The notes beneath the pieces are model-generated. The model ran no database searches. It was not told the DNA's origin and saw only the letters and a list, made by a program, of their open reading frames with translations. DNA of 8,276 bases from Bacteroidales bacterium (lineage in GTDB: Bacteria > Bacteroidota > Bacteroidia > Bacteroidales > GCA-2711565). Shown here in pieces: positions 1 to 6,533 of the stretch; position 1 is the first letter of the stretch, and each line of letters starts with the position of its first letter. The position numbers and the translations under genes were made by a program. The stretch covers positions 1 through 8,276 of the forward strand of contig JAOZQX010000047.1 of the NCBI GenBank assembly GCA_029931995.1, in the 5' to 3' direction.

Positions 1-408
1 TGCTTCTTGTTTTATAATGTAATCGCCAGGATCTAGGCTGTTAATTATCCACAAAACAACACTAATTAAAAAGGCGGCCTTCACAATTCCGAAAGCTCCA
101 CCTGCCAATTTATTTATAAAGCCCAACAGCAAAACATCAATGAATTTTTCTAATATTTTTCCAACCATAAAAACACCAATAACCACCGCAATAAAAGTTA
201 CTATAAATGATATAATTGTGAGGTATTTTTCGCTTATATCAAAATTATCCGTCAACCATCCGGCGGTCAATCCCGAAAAATTTATAGCAAAATAAATACC
301 AAGAACCAAAGCCACTAATGAGCTTAATTCGATAATAAATCCTTTTTGAAATCCGCGGTATGCAAACCACAAGAGGGGTACAAGAAAAATTATATCTAAA
401 ACGTTCAT
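1..408 (-). CDS. cvpA: CvpA family membrane protein (C-terminus beyond the window)
   Basis: The visible 136 residues form a CvpA-type integral inner-membrane protein. The start ATG is at 408-406 and the reading frame stays open to base 1, so the C-terminal end is missing. Hydrophobic segments lie at about residues 4-16, 25-43, 62-83 and 104-122. Family hallmarks seen are the N-terminal D-(hydrophobic)-RGFQKGF element at about 5-24 and the NKLAGGAFGIVKA loop at 99-111 before the last helix. CvpA was named for colicin V production in E. coli, and relatives are tied to envelope homeostasis; its biochemical activity is not settled. The ATG follows the mlaF stop codon after a single base (TAA-T-ATG), so the gene is the third member of the mlaE-mlaF operon and is probably translationally coupled. 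No promoter of its own is visible. The family call is firm; the role here is inferred from context. Confidence 0.88.
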   Translation of the reverse strand, partial: MNVLDIIFLVPLLWFAYRGFQKGFIIELSSLVALVLGIYFAINFSGLTAGWLTDNFDISEKYLTIISFIVTFIAVVIGVFMVGKILEKFIDVLLLGFINKLAGGAFGIVKAAFLISVVLWIINSLDPGDYIIKQEA

Positions 409-409
409 A

Positions 410-1156
410 TTATTTTTTAAGTCTTCGTGTTAATTCACTCGCAAAAATAAATTTATTTAACTCTTTGTTTTCTGATTTCAGTACTTGTTGTTTATCGCCG
501 GTCCACCATAAGTTTCCCTCATGAATAAATACAACCTTTTCACCTATCTGTAGCACCGAATTCATATCGTGTGTATTAACAATGGTGGTCATTCCATATT
601 CTTCAGTAATTTCACTAATCAAATTATCAATTACCCCGGCGGTGCGTGGATCAAGTCCTGAGTTGGGCTCATCGCAAAATAAATATCTTGGATTTACAGA
701 AATTGCCCGTGCAATAGCCACTCGCTTAATCATTCCTCCACTCAGCTCAGAAGGGTGAAGTTTATTTGCATTTTCCAGATTCACACGTCTCAAGCAAAAA
801 TTAACACGTTCCAATTTTTCTTCAAAAGATTGATTGGTAAACATCGAAAGCGGGAACATTACATTTTCTTCGACAGTTTTTGAATCAAATAAGGCTCCGC
901 CCTGAAACAACATTCCTACTTCTTTTCGAATGTTCATTCTTTCGTATTCAGGCATATCAGAAAATACACGATCGTCATAAATTACCTGACCTTGATCTGC
1001 CTGATACAAGCCAACCAAACATTTCATCAAAACTGTTTTTCCTGAACCGCTTTGTCCAATAATTAAATTCGTTTGGCCCTTTTCAAAAGTTGCCGAAACA
1101 TCCTTCAAAACCTGATGTCCTTTAAATGATTTTGATATGTTACGAACCTCTATCAT
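410..1156 (-). CDS. mlaF: MlaF-type ABC transporter ATP-binding protein
   Basis: This 248-residue protein is the nucleotide-binding subunit that would power an MlaE-type lipid transporter at the inner membrane. All ABC ATPase motifs are present: Walker A GQSGSGKT at 34-41, Q-loop Gln at 85 within LFQGGALFDS, signature LSGGM at 138-142, Walker B YLFCDEP at 158-164 with catalytic Glu163, D-loop SGLDP at 166-170 and H-loop His196. The LFQGGALFD and GLDPRTAG wording is typical of the MlaF/Ttg2A branch rather than of importers for small solutes. The ATG overlaps the stop codon of the permease gene by 4 bases (ATGA), and cvpA begins one base after its own stop, so the three genes are almost certainly one transcript. 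By analogy with E. coli, it would help move phospholipids between the inner and outer membranes. The MlaD/MCE partner is not in this window. The ABC call is near certain; the substrate is inferred. Confidence 0.95.
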   Translation of the reverse strand: MIEVRNISKSFKGHQVLKDVSATFEKGQTNLIIGQSGSGKTVLMKCLVGLYQADQGQVIYDDRVFSDMPEYERMNIRKEVGMLFQGGALFDSKTVEENVMFPLSMFTNQSFEEKLERVNFCLRRVNLENANKLHPSELSGGMIKRVAIARAISVNPRYLFCDEPNSGLDPRTAGVIDNLISEITEEYGMTTIVNTHDMNSVLQIGEKVVFIHEGNLWWTGDKQQVLKSENKELNKFIFASELTRRLKK

Positions 1157-1887
1157 ACTAACATCAGCTGGGTTAAAATTAAATCGAATAAAATTATTAA
1201 GATGCTTGTATTTACAACAGCTTTTGTGCTTGAGTTACCCACATCCAATGCGCCGCCTTCAGTATAATAACCGTAAAAACCCGAAACCGATGTAATCAAA
1301 AATGCAAATACAATTGTTTTCACAATGGCATAGGTTATAGTAAAGGGTTCAAAATCAAAGCGCAGTCCCTCTAGGTAATCTGCTAAAGTCACTAGACCCG
1401 AAAATTCACAAGCCAAATATCCTCCCAGCAAACTAATCACAATGCTAAAAATAATTAGTATAGGATTGATGATCATGGCCGCAGTAATCTTTGGCAAAAT
1501 CAAATAATTTGCTGGATTTACACCCATAATTTTAAGAGCGTCTATTTGCTCAGTCACCTTCATTGTTCCAATTTCCGAAGTAATCCTCGATCCAACTTTT
1601 CCTACTAAAATTAAACTAATAATTGTTGGAGAAAATTCGAGAATAATTGATTGGCGAGTAACAAAACCAACCATAGTTAATGGAATAAGTGGGCTGTCGA
1701 TATTATAAGCTGTTTGAAGAGCGGCAATTCCACCGGTAAAAGCAGAAATAAACAATACGATCCCAAGGGATTCAATTCCAAGGCTTTGAAACTCGAACAA
1801 CAGTTGTTTACGAAAAACACGACCCTTATCCGGCCTGCGAAAAGCTTCACGTACTAAAAGGACATATTTACCAACAGTGCGGATCAT
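1153..1887 (-). CDS. mlaE: MlaE-type ABC transporter permease
   Basis: This 244-residue permease belongs to the MlaE (formerly DUF140) family, the membrane subunit of MCE-type lipid transporters. An amphipathic N-terminus (about 1-35) is followed by hydrophobic segments near 38-60, 66-95, 126-160, 184-206 and 224-243. The family signature SEIGTMKVTEQIDAL sits at 104-118, and the conserved YYTEGGALDVG stretch lies near 207-217. Length matches the family (about 250-260). The ATG at 1887-1885 is the first in frame; a perfect 18-bp palindrome lies directly against it, and no Shine-Dalgarno is present, as is usual in Bacteroidota. It is the first gene of the mlaE-mlaF-cvpA operon, and its stop TGA shares four bases with the mlaF start. 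No MlaD, MlaC or MlaB gene is adjacent, so substrate-binding components must be encoded elsewhere if used. Confidence 0.94.
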   Translation of the reverse strand: MIRTVGKYVLLVREAFRRPDKGRVFRKQLLFEFQSLGIESLGIVLFISAFTGGIAALQTAYNIDSPLIPLTMVGFVTRQSIILEFSPTIISLILVGKVGSRITSEIGTMKVTEQIDALKIMGVNPANYLILPKITAAMIINPILIIFSIVISLLGGYLACEFSGLVTLADYLEGLRFDFEPFTITYAIVKTIVFAFLITSVSGFYGYYTEGGALDVGNSSTKAVVNTSILIILFDLILTQLMLV

Positions 1888-1905
1888 AAAAACAATATTG
1901 TTTTT
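1888..1905. repeat. 18-bp perfect palindrome abutting the mlaE start
   Basis: AAAAACAATATTGTTTTT reads the same on both strands and ends at the base next to the mlaE ATG. It could be a repressor operator or, in the mlaE mRNA, a weak hairpin over the initiation region. The arms are AT-rich with only one G:C pair per arm, so a chance origin is possible. No exact TAnnTTTG box was found for the leftward operon; the closest is TAACTTAG (minus strand, 1914-1907), seven bases from the palindrome's edge at 1905-1888. Confidence 0.4.
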
Positions 1906-1993
1906 GCTAAGTTAATGAATATTTATAAAAGCATTTGCTGCAAAATTTTAACTTTTCTTTTAAATTTTCATAACATAATGTTGTTGTTTTCGT

Positions 1994-2001
1994 TAGTTTT
2001 G
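1994..2001 (+). promoter_or_regulatory. Putative Bacteroidota -7 box for the lipoprotein/SprT-like genes
   Basis: TAGTTTTG is an exact match to the Bacteroidota sigma-ABfr -7 consensus TAnnTTTG. It would place transcription start near 2008, giving a short leader of about 16 bases before the lipoprotein ATG at 2024. No good -33 TTTG is found at the usual 17-23 base spacing, so the call rests on one element and its position. Confidence 0.4.
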
Positions 2002-2023
2002 AAAAATAAAAACAACACATCGG

Positions 2024-2197
2024 ATGAAAGCGAAAATTCTTTTCTTTTTATTTATTATTGGCTTTTTAATAATGTCGTGTCAAACTTCAAAAAACTCATT
2101 TAATAAACGTAAAAGAAGTAAAAAAAATTGCAATTGCTCTAGCTGGACTTACAATGTTGCCGACAATAATAAACCCATAACAAATGCAACAGTATAG
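2024..2197 (+). CDS. Small Cys-rich lipoprotein (57 aa), overlapping the SprT-like gene
   Basis: This short ORF starts MKAKILFFLFIIGFLIMSC: a basic N-terminus, a hydrophobic core at about 4-17 and a lipobox-like IMSC ending at Cys19. That predicts export and lipid modification by signal peptidase II. The mature part is only about 39 residues: a very basic stretch (NKRKRSKKN, 27-35), then CNCSSW (36-41) and a polar tail ending NATV. I recognise the general type, small lipoproteins with a basic patch followed by CNCxxW in Bacteroidota, but know of no function. The last 14 bases overlap the start of the SprT-like gene in another frame, which suggests coupled translation. A TAGTTTTG box lies about 22 bases upstream. 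A longer ORF in another frame across the region (1915-2103) has no signal-like or family features, so this frame is preferred. Confidence 0.68.
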   Translation: MKAKILFFLFIIGFLIMSCQTSKNSFNKRKRSKKNCNCSSWTYNVADNNKPITNATV

Positions 2198-2810
2198 AGA
2201 AGTATTGCAAAAATATCTTCCCGAACCCGCGGTTGAAGAAGTTTATAAAAGTATTGTCCAAAACAAAATTCATCTTCGCATTACAAAAAACAGAAGAACG
2301 AAATTAGGAGATTACCGCCCTGCATTTAACGGACAACCACATCGGATTTCAATTAACCACAACTTAAACACTTATGCTTTTCTAATTACCCTAATTCATG
2401 AAATAGCGCATTTGGTGGTTTTCGAAAATTTCAAACAGAAGGCTCGTCCGCATGGAAAAGAATGGAAATATTATTTTCGGGAATTAATGGAGCCCTATTG
2501 GGGTTTAAAAATATTTCCACATGAGATTGAAATAGCTTTGAAAAATTATTTAAAAAATCCAAGTGCATCAAGTAATGCAAATTTAACATTGGCTAGGGCT
2601 TTAAAAAAATATGATGCCGAAGATGATAAAGGTTTTTTCATTGAAGAACTACCGGAAAACAGCCAATTTACAATTCATAACGGAAAAACATTTAAGCGAC
2701 TTGAGCAAAGAAGAAAACGAATTAAATGTTTATGTCTCGATAACAAAAAATTATATTTATTTGATCCGCTCACTAAAGTATTTCCCCTCACATCCATTGA
2801 CATCAAATGA
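2184..2810 (+). CDS. SprT-like zinc metalloprotein
   Basis: This 208-residue cytoplasmic protein has the SprT-like fold seen in E. coli SprT and in the catalytic domain of eukaryotic SPRTN, a protease for DNA-protein crosslinks. The zinc site is visible: HEIAH at 72-76 with catalytic Glu73, and a likely third ligand His90 in the RPHGKEW segment (88-94). Preceding conserved elements are RITKNRRTKLGDYRP (32-46) and ISINHNLN (55-62). The C-terminal part has a basic run (EQRRKRIKCLC, 174-184) followed by a beta-rich YLFDPLTKVFPL segment; only two cysteines are seen there (Cys182, Cys184), so I do not claim the four-Cys zinc ribbon of some SprT proteins. Its ATG lies inside the end of the small lipoprotein gene, and the mannose-1-phosphate guanylyltransferase gene follows after 38 bases. 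Whether it cuts DNA-bound proteins here is inference from the family. Confidence 0.88.
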   Translation: MQQYREVLQKYLPEPAVEEVYKSIVQNKIHLRITKNRRTKLGDYRPAFNGQPHRISINHNLNTYAFLITLIHEIAHLVVFENFKQKARPHGKEWKYYFRELMEPYWGLKIFPHEIEIALKNYLKNPSASSNANLTLARALKKYDAEDDKGFFIEELPENSQFTIHNGKTFKRLEQRRKRIKCLCLDNKKLYLFDPLTKVFPLTSIDIK

Positions 2811-2828
2811 GCCTTTTGATTATATTTG
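2797..2828 (+). promoter_or_regulatory. Putative promoter for the mannose-1-phosphate guanylyltransferase gene
   Basis: TATATTTG at 2821-2828 is an exact TAnnTTTG -7 box, and a TTG at 2797-2799 sits 21 bases before it as a plausible -33 element. Transcription would begin near 2835, leaving about 14 bases before the ATG at 2849. The -33 part lies within the final codons of the SprT-like gene, so manC could be transcribed on its own as well as by readthrough. Confidence 0.5.
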
Positions 2829-2848
2829 TGTTAAACTAAGTCGAATAT

Positions 2849-3946
2849 ATGAAAATCAACAAAAACAATTATTGCATTATTATGGCCGGTGGCATTGGTG
2901 CCCGCTTTTGGCCTATGAGCAAAACATCTCGACCCAAACAATTTATTGATATTCTGGGAAGCGGAAAAACCTTGATTCAACAAACTTTTGATCGTTTTTT
3001 AAGTGTTTGTCCACGTGAAAACATTTTGATTGTTACTAACGAAATTTATCGCCAACAGGTGATGGATCAATTAGAAGGTATTTCTGCTGGTCAGGTTTTA
3101 TGTGAGCCTTGCCGCCGAAATACTGCACCGTGTATTGCTTACGCCTGCTATAAAATACATCAACAAAATCCTGACGCACGAATTGTTGTGGCGCCTTCCG
3201 ACCACATAATTCTGAAAGAAAAGGAATTTACAGAAATTATAAATACAGCTTTAGAGGCTTCGGCCACACATGATTGGCTGATTACTCTCGGTATTAAACC
3301 AAGCCGCCCGGACACGGGTTATGGCTATATCCAATTTGCAGGAGATGAAGTTAATGGGGTTGATGATCGGATTAAGAAAGTAAAGAATTTCACAGAAAAA
3401 CCTCAGCTTGAAAAAGCAAAAGAATTTTTAGCGAGTGGAGATTTTTTATGGAATGCCGGAATTTTCATTTGGTCTCTTAAAAGTATTTTAACCGCTTTTG
3501 AGTCTTATTTGCCCGAGGTAAATAAATTATTCAAAGATGGGCTTGGCATATATGATACGGAAAAAGAGCAAGATTTTGTAGATAAAACCTATCCCGTTTG
3601 CGAAAATATTTCCATCGATTACGGGGTGATGGAAAAGGCAAAAAATGTTTATGTTCTTGCTTCCGATTTTGGCTGGTCTGATCTGGGAACCTGGGGTTCG
3701 CTTTATGCAATCCGCGAAAAAGACAGTAAGCAAAATGCAATTTTAGGGGAACAAGTGCTAACCTATGACAGCAAAAACTGTATTGTAAATGTTCCAAAAG
3801 ATAAGCTGGTTGTGTTGCAGGGTCTCGACGATTATATTGTAGTTGAAGAAGATGGTGTTTTATTGGTTTGCAAAAAACAGAGTGAACAAAAAATCAGGAA
3901 AATTGTGGATGATGTTAGAGATAAAAAGGGAAAAGAGTTTGTATAA
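2849..3946 (+). CDS. manC: Mannose-1-phosphate guanylyltransferase
   Basis: This 365-residue cytoplasmic enzyme joins GTP and mannose-1-phosphate to make GDP-mannose, the donor for mannose and the precursor of GDP-fucose in surface glycans. The nucleotidyltransferase signature IMAGGIGARFWPMS is at 11-24, followed by RPKQF at 28-32. Further landmarks are EPCRRNTAPC (86-95), the metal-binding APSDH (115-119), GYGYI (157-161), FTEKP (181-185), NAGIFIW (202-208), the SIDYGVMEKA stretch (255-264) and DFGWSDLGTW (273-282). The length fits the single-domain form; the fused phosphomannose isomerase domain of long ManC/AlgA enzymes is absent, so mannose-6-phosphate isomerase must come from another gene. 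The ATG at 2849 gives an N-terminus that fits the family, with the P-loop near residue 12. The stop codon runs straight into the terminator hairpin. Function is assigned with high confidence. Confidence 0.95.
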   Translation: MKINKNNYCIIMAGGIGARFWPMSKTSRPKQFIDILGSGKTLIQQTFDRFLSVCPRENILIVTNEIYRQQVMDQLEGISAGQVLCEPCRRNTAPCIAYACYKIHQQNPDARIVVAPSDHIILKEKEFTEIINTALEASATHDWLITLGIKPSRPDTGYGYIQFAGDEVNGVDDRIKKVKNFTEKPQLEKAKEFLASGDFLWNAGIFIWSLKSILTAFESYLPEVNKLFKDGLGIYDTEKEQDFVDKTYPVCENISIDYGVMEKAKNVYVLASDFGWSDLGTWGSLYAIREKDSKQNAILGEQVLTYDSKNCIVNVPKDKLVVLQGLDDYIVVEEDGVLLVCKKQSEQKIRKIVDDVRDKKGKEFV

Positions 3947-3975
3947 AAAAAGAGGCGGTACCGCCTCTTTTTTTT
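3945..3975 (+). terminator. Strong hairpin terminator, possibly bidirectional
   Basis: Seven A residues, the perfect palindrome GAGGCGGTACCGCCTC (3952-3967) and eight T residues form a GC-rich stem with a GTAC loop, extended by A:T pairs on both sides. It begins inside the manC stop codon. Because the A tract on one side reads as a T tract on the other strand, it would also work leftward, which matters because a minus-strand gene remnant ends just beyond it at 3983. Confidence 0.92.
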
Positions 3976-3982
3976 CTGCCAA

Positions 3983-4156
3983 TCATTTAAAATGGTAGGA
4001 AAAGCTGAATTGGAGTTCTATGGGCTCCCCATCCGATAGATTATTTAGCCTCTCGGGATTTAACAGAAAACTATGAAATTAACATGGTGGCAAACTCTCG
4101 CCTGCCAATTCTTTATACCACATATTCAAAAATGTCTCACAATTTTGAGCATATTC
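3983..4156 (-). pseudogene. Decayed 3' end of an outer-membrane beta-barrel gene (putative)
   Basis: Read on the minus strand, the last 31 codons before a TGA at 3985-3983 give an uninterrupted stretch ending LSDGEPIELQFSFSYHFK. The final strand alternates hydrophobic (I, L, F, F, Y, F) and polar (E, Q, S, S, H) residues and finishes on Phe-Lys, the pattern of the closing beta strand of outer-membrane proteins that the BAM machinery recognises. Upstream, a TAA (4081-4079) interrupts the frame, after which the same frame continues for 25 protein-like codons (including FLNMWYKELAGESLPP) up to another TAA at 4159-4157. There is no room for an intact gene because a complete CYTH gene begins at 4197 on the other strand. 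The convergent, two-way terminator next to the TGA fits a former minus-strand gene ending here. The reading is based on pattern only; chance in a short AT-rich gap cannot be excluded. Confidence 0.42.
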
Positions 4157-4196
4157 TTAAAGAAAATTTGTTATTTTCACCTAATAAACTGAGAAC

Positions 4197-4676
4197 ATGG
4201 GAGTTGAAATCGAAAGAAAATTTATAGTTAATGAGCGTTTCTCAAAAAGCATCCTTAGCAAAAAAGGGGAGCTAATTTGGCAAGCGTATTTGTTAAGTAA
4301 TGAAAACAGAAGTATAAGAATCAGGAAAAAGGGGGAGGGGGCATTTATTACATTAAAAAGCGGCAAAGACCTGCTTAAACGAAAAGAGTTTGAATATGAG
4401 ATTCCGATAAAAGATTTTGAGGAATTAAAAATCGTTTTCAATGATTTTCCTTTTATTGAAAAAACCAGATATTTATTCAATTACAAAGGAATAGTTTGGG
4501 AAGTCGATATTTTTTCGGGGGCAAACATTGGGTTGATAATTGCCGAAATTGAGCTTGAAAGCAGAGAGCAAAAATTCAAAAAACCAGAATGGATAGGAGA
4601 GGAAGTCACAAACAACCCAAATTATCTAAATTCCAATCTCGCAAATACGCCATATTCAACTTGGGAAAAAGTTTAA
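4197..4676 (+). CDS. CYTH domain protein (triphosphate tunnel metalloenzyme)
   Basis: This 159-residue single-domain protein belongs to the CYTH superfamily, whose eight-stranded tunnel binds triphosphates with a divalent metal. The N-terminal ExExK signature is exact (Glu4, Glu6, Lys8 in EIERKF). Other tunnel-lining elements are QAYL (29-32), RIRKK (41-45), ITLKSG (51-56), RKEFEYEIP (62-70), KTRY (89-92), WEVDIF (101-106) and AEIELES (116-122), with a final WIGEEVT segment near 132-138. This layout is that of short bacterial members such as the Clostridium thermocellum tripolyphosphatase; known activities in the superfamily include tripolyphosphatase, thiamine triphosphatase and class IV adenylate cyclase. 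I cannot choose among these from sequence, though inorganic triphosphatase is the commonest for this compact form. It starts after the gene remnant and is followed 57 bases later by the MutS-like gene on the same strand; a functional link to it is not evident. Confidence 0.9.
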   Translation: MGVEIERKFIVNERFSKSILSKKGELIWQAYLLSNENRSIRIRKKGEGAFITLKSGKDLLKRKEFEYEIPIKDFEELKIVFNDFPFIEKTRYLFNYKGIVWEVDIFSGANIGLIIAEIELESREQKFKKPEWIGEEVTNNPNYLNSNLANTPYSTWEKV

Positions 4677-4710
4677 CATTTTTTAATCCTCCACAGAAAT
4701 AACTTCTTTC

Positions 4711-4718
4711 TATTTTTG
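4711..4718 (+). promoter_or_regulatory. Putative -7 box for the MutS-like gene
   Basis: TATTTTTG is an exact TAnnTTTG match, with transcription expected near 4725 and only about nine leader bases before the ATG at 4734. No clear -33 TTTG precedes it. The box contains the TTG (4716) that would otherwise be an in-frame upstream start, which argues for the ATG start. The decamer TATTTTTGAT recurs before the M49 peptidase gene. Confidence 0.38.
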
Positions 4719-4733
4719 ATAAAAATTAATTTG

Positions 4734-6533
4734 ATGACTCCAGATCCTAAAACTTTTTATCAAAAAGAAGTTGAATTACATACTTCAAAATTCGATCAAC
4801 TCACCAAAGAAACAAAGTATATATCTGCACTTAGAGTTTTTGTTTTTTTTGCAGGCTTGGTTTTAATTTATTACGCAACAGCCTTTACCCTAAATATCAC
4901 ATTAATTACTATTTTTCTTTTTCTAATTTCCTTTGGGCTTATTATTTTCTACCACAATAAAACACATAAAAAAAGAGAGTTTTATAAAATATTATTAAAA
5001 ATCAATACGGCAGAATTAAAGGGAATTGACAGAAATTACGAGGACTTTCAAGATGGTGCAGAATATGGTTCTTCAGACCACTCTTACGCAGATGATTTAG
5101 ATTTATTTGGTAAAAATTCTTTATTTCAAGCCATAAATCGCTGCTCTACATTTATTGGAAAAGATAAGCTATCCAATTGGTTTTTGAATATTAATCGAGA
5201 TAAAAATAAAATTGCCGAAAAGCAAAAGGCGGTTGAAGAGTTAAGTGTGCTTGCAAGATGGAGGCAAGTATTTCAAACAACCGGATTTCAATCTGAAGAA
5301 AAACAGGATGACCAAAAAGATGTTGCCAAATGGGCGAGCGAAAAATCAGAATTTAACAGCCTGGTATATTTGTGGTTGTTGATTATTGTTCCAATCATTA
5401 CATTCTCATTGTTATTACTAAGTATTTGGGGCTTAATAGCCGAACAGCTTTTTATAATGTATGTTTTGTTGATCCCCATTGGCATTTTTTGGAAAAACTT
5501 TAAAAAAGTAAACCTTATCCACAAGCAGCTGGGTAAAAAAACCGAATTACTTAAAAAATACGCCGCCCTAATTAAAACCCTTGAAGATCAAAATTTTTCA
5601 TCTGATTATTTAAAAAATGCATTATCTGAAATTCATCAGAATCATGAACTGCCAAGTGCAGTCTTAAAAAAATTAGCAAAAATATCTTCTGCATTTGATA
5701 ATCGTTTAAATATGCTACTCGGACTTTTGCTTAATATATTTTTGCTTTGGGATTTATTACAAAGCGTTCGACTTAATTACTGGAAAAAAAAATATGGCAG
5801 TTCACTTCCGGTATGGTTCGAAGTTATTAGTGAATTTGAGGCTTTGAGTAGTTTGGCAAATTTCCATTTCAATCACCCCGAAAATACATTTCCGGTTTTA
5901 AGTAATAAAGATTTTTTTATCGATGCGAAAGATATGGGGCACCCAATGATTCTAAAACCGCAACGTGTTAATAACGATATTAAATTCGACAGTTGGCAAA
6001 ATTTTGTGATTATTACCGGAGCTAACATGGCCGGGAAAAGCACGTTCCTTAGAACATTAGGAACAAATATAATATTGGCCTCAATGGGTGCTTCTGTTAG
6101 TGCAAAATATTTTGAGTGGTCGCCCGTACAAATATTTACCAGTTTAAGAACAAAGGATTCATTAGATAAAAATGAGTCTTATTTTTTCGCTGAATTAAAA
6201 CGCTTAAAAAATATCATTGATCGCCTTAATAACAAACAGCCCCTCTTCATCATACTAGATGAAATTTTAAAAGGAACCAACTCGAAAGATAAACAAAGCG
6301 GAAGCATGCAGCTAATAGAGCAACTCATTGGTTTAAATGCCTCCGGAATTATTGCCACACATGATTTGATACTGGGCGAATTAATTAACTCTTACCCAAA
6401 AAACATCATCAATAAGCGTTTTGAAGTTGAGATTGTTGATGATAAATTAGTTTTTGACTATAGGCTTAAGGAGGGGGTTTCCAAAAACATGAATGCAACC
6501 TTTTTGATGAAAAAAATGGGAATTACAATTTAA
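4734..6533 (+). CDS. Membrane-anchored MutS-like ATPase (MutS-related, no mismatch-recognition domain)
   Basis: This 599-residue protein has a MutS-family core and ATPase but is not canonical MutS. Hydrophobic helices at about 31-51 and 55-73, 209-232 and 238-253, and perhaps 325-342, predict a membrane protein. Between them DDLDLFGKNSLF (120-131) and a following STFIGKDKLSNWFL stretch match the MutS core (lever) region. The C-terminal ATPase shows Walker A GANMAGKST (429-437), the DSLDKNESYFFAELKR segment (475-490), Walker B FIILDE (505-510), and ATHD (541-544), ending with the usual YRLKEGVSKNMNATF tail. The N-terminal mismatch-binding domain with its Phe-x-Glu and the Smr nuclease domain of MutS2 are both absent. 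Such proteins are common in Bacteroidota and often annotated as mismatch repair, but a repair role is unproven. The ATG at 4734 is chosen over a TTG at 4716, which would add six residues and lies in the promoter box. Confidence 0.85.
   Translation: MTPDPKTFYQKEVELHTSKFDQLTKETKYISALRVFVFFAGLVLIYYATAFTLNITLITIFLFLISFGLIIFYHNKTHKKREFYKILLKINTAELKGIDRNYEDFQDGAEYGSSDHSYADDLDLFGKNSLFQAINRCSTFIGKDKLSNWFLNINRDKNKIAEKQKAVEELSVLARWRQVFQTTGFQSEEKQDDQKDVAKWASEKSEFNSLVYLWLLIIVPIITFSLLLLSIWGLIAEQLFIMYVLLIPIGIFWKNFKKVNLIHKQLGKKTELLKKYAALIKTLEDQNFSSDYLKNALSEIHQNHELPSAVLKKLAKISSAFDNRLNMLLGLLLNIFLLWDLLQSVRLNYWKKKYGSSLPVWFEVISEFEALSSLANFHFNHPENTFPVLSNKDFFIDAKDMGHPMILKPQRVNNDIKFDSWQNFVIITGANMAGKSTFLRTLGTNIILASMGASVSAKYFEWSPVQIFTSLRTKDSLDKNESYFFAELKRLKNIIDRLNNKQPLFIILDEILKGTNSKDKQSGSMQLIEQLIGLNASGIIATHDLILGELINSYPKNIINKRFEVEIVDDKLVFDYRLKEGVSKNMNATFLMKKMGITI

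Noticed and set aside
1915..2103. 62-codon plus-strand ORF before the SprT-like gene
   Set aside because: Its translation has no signal or family pattern and it runs in another frame across the lipoprotein gene at 2024, which has a lipobox and a better-placed promoter.
2611..2949. 112-codon plus-strand ORF spanning the SprT-like and manC junction
   Set aside because: It overlaps two well-supported genes in a different frame, and its residues look like out-of-frame translations of both.
3527..3797. Two minus-strand ORFs inside manC
   Set aside because: Both are antisense to conserved parts of manC (including the DFGWSDLG region) and overlap each other.
4144..4179. TTTG...TATTTTCA as a promoter for the CYTH gene
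   Set aside because: The -7 box is imperfect and the spacing to the TTTG is 24 bases, so the match is not better than expected in AT-rich sequence.
4181..4480. 99-codon minus-strand ORF opposite the CYTH gene
   Set aside because: It is antisense to a gene with intact catalytic motifs and shows no recognisable pattern.
4716..4733. TTG start six codons upstream of the MutS-like ATG
   Set aside because: The TTG is part of an exact TAnnTTTG promoter box, the added residues show no conservation I recognise, and an ATG is available.
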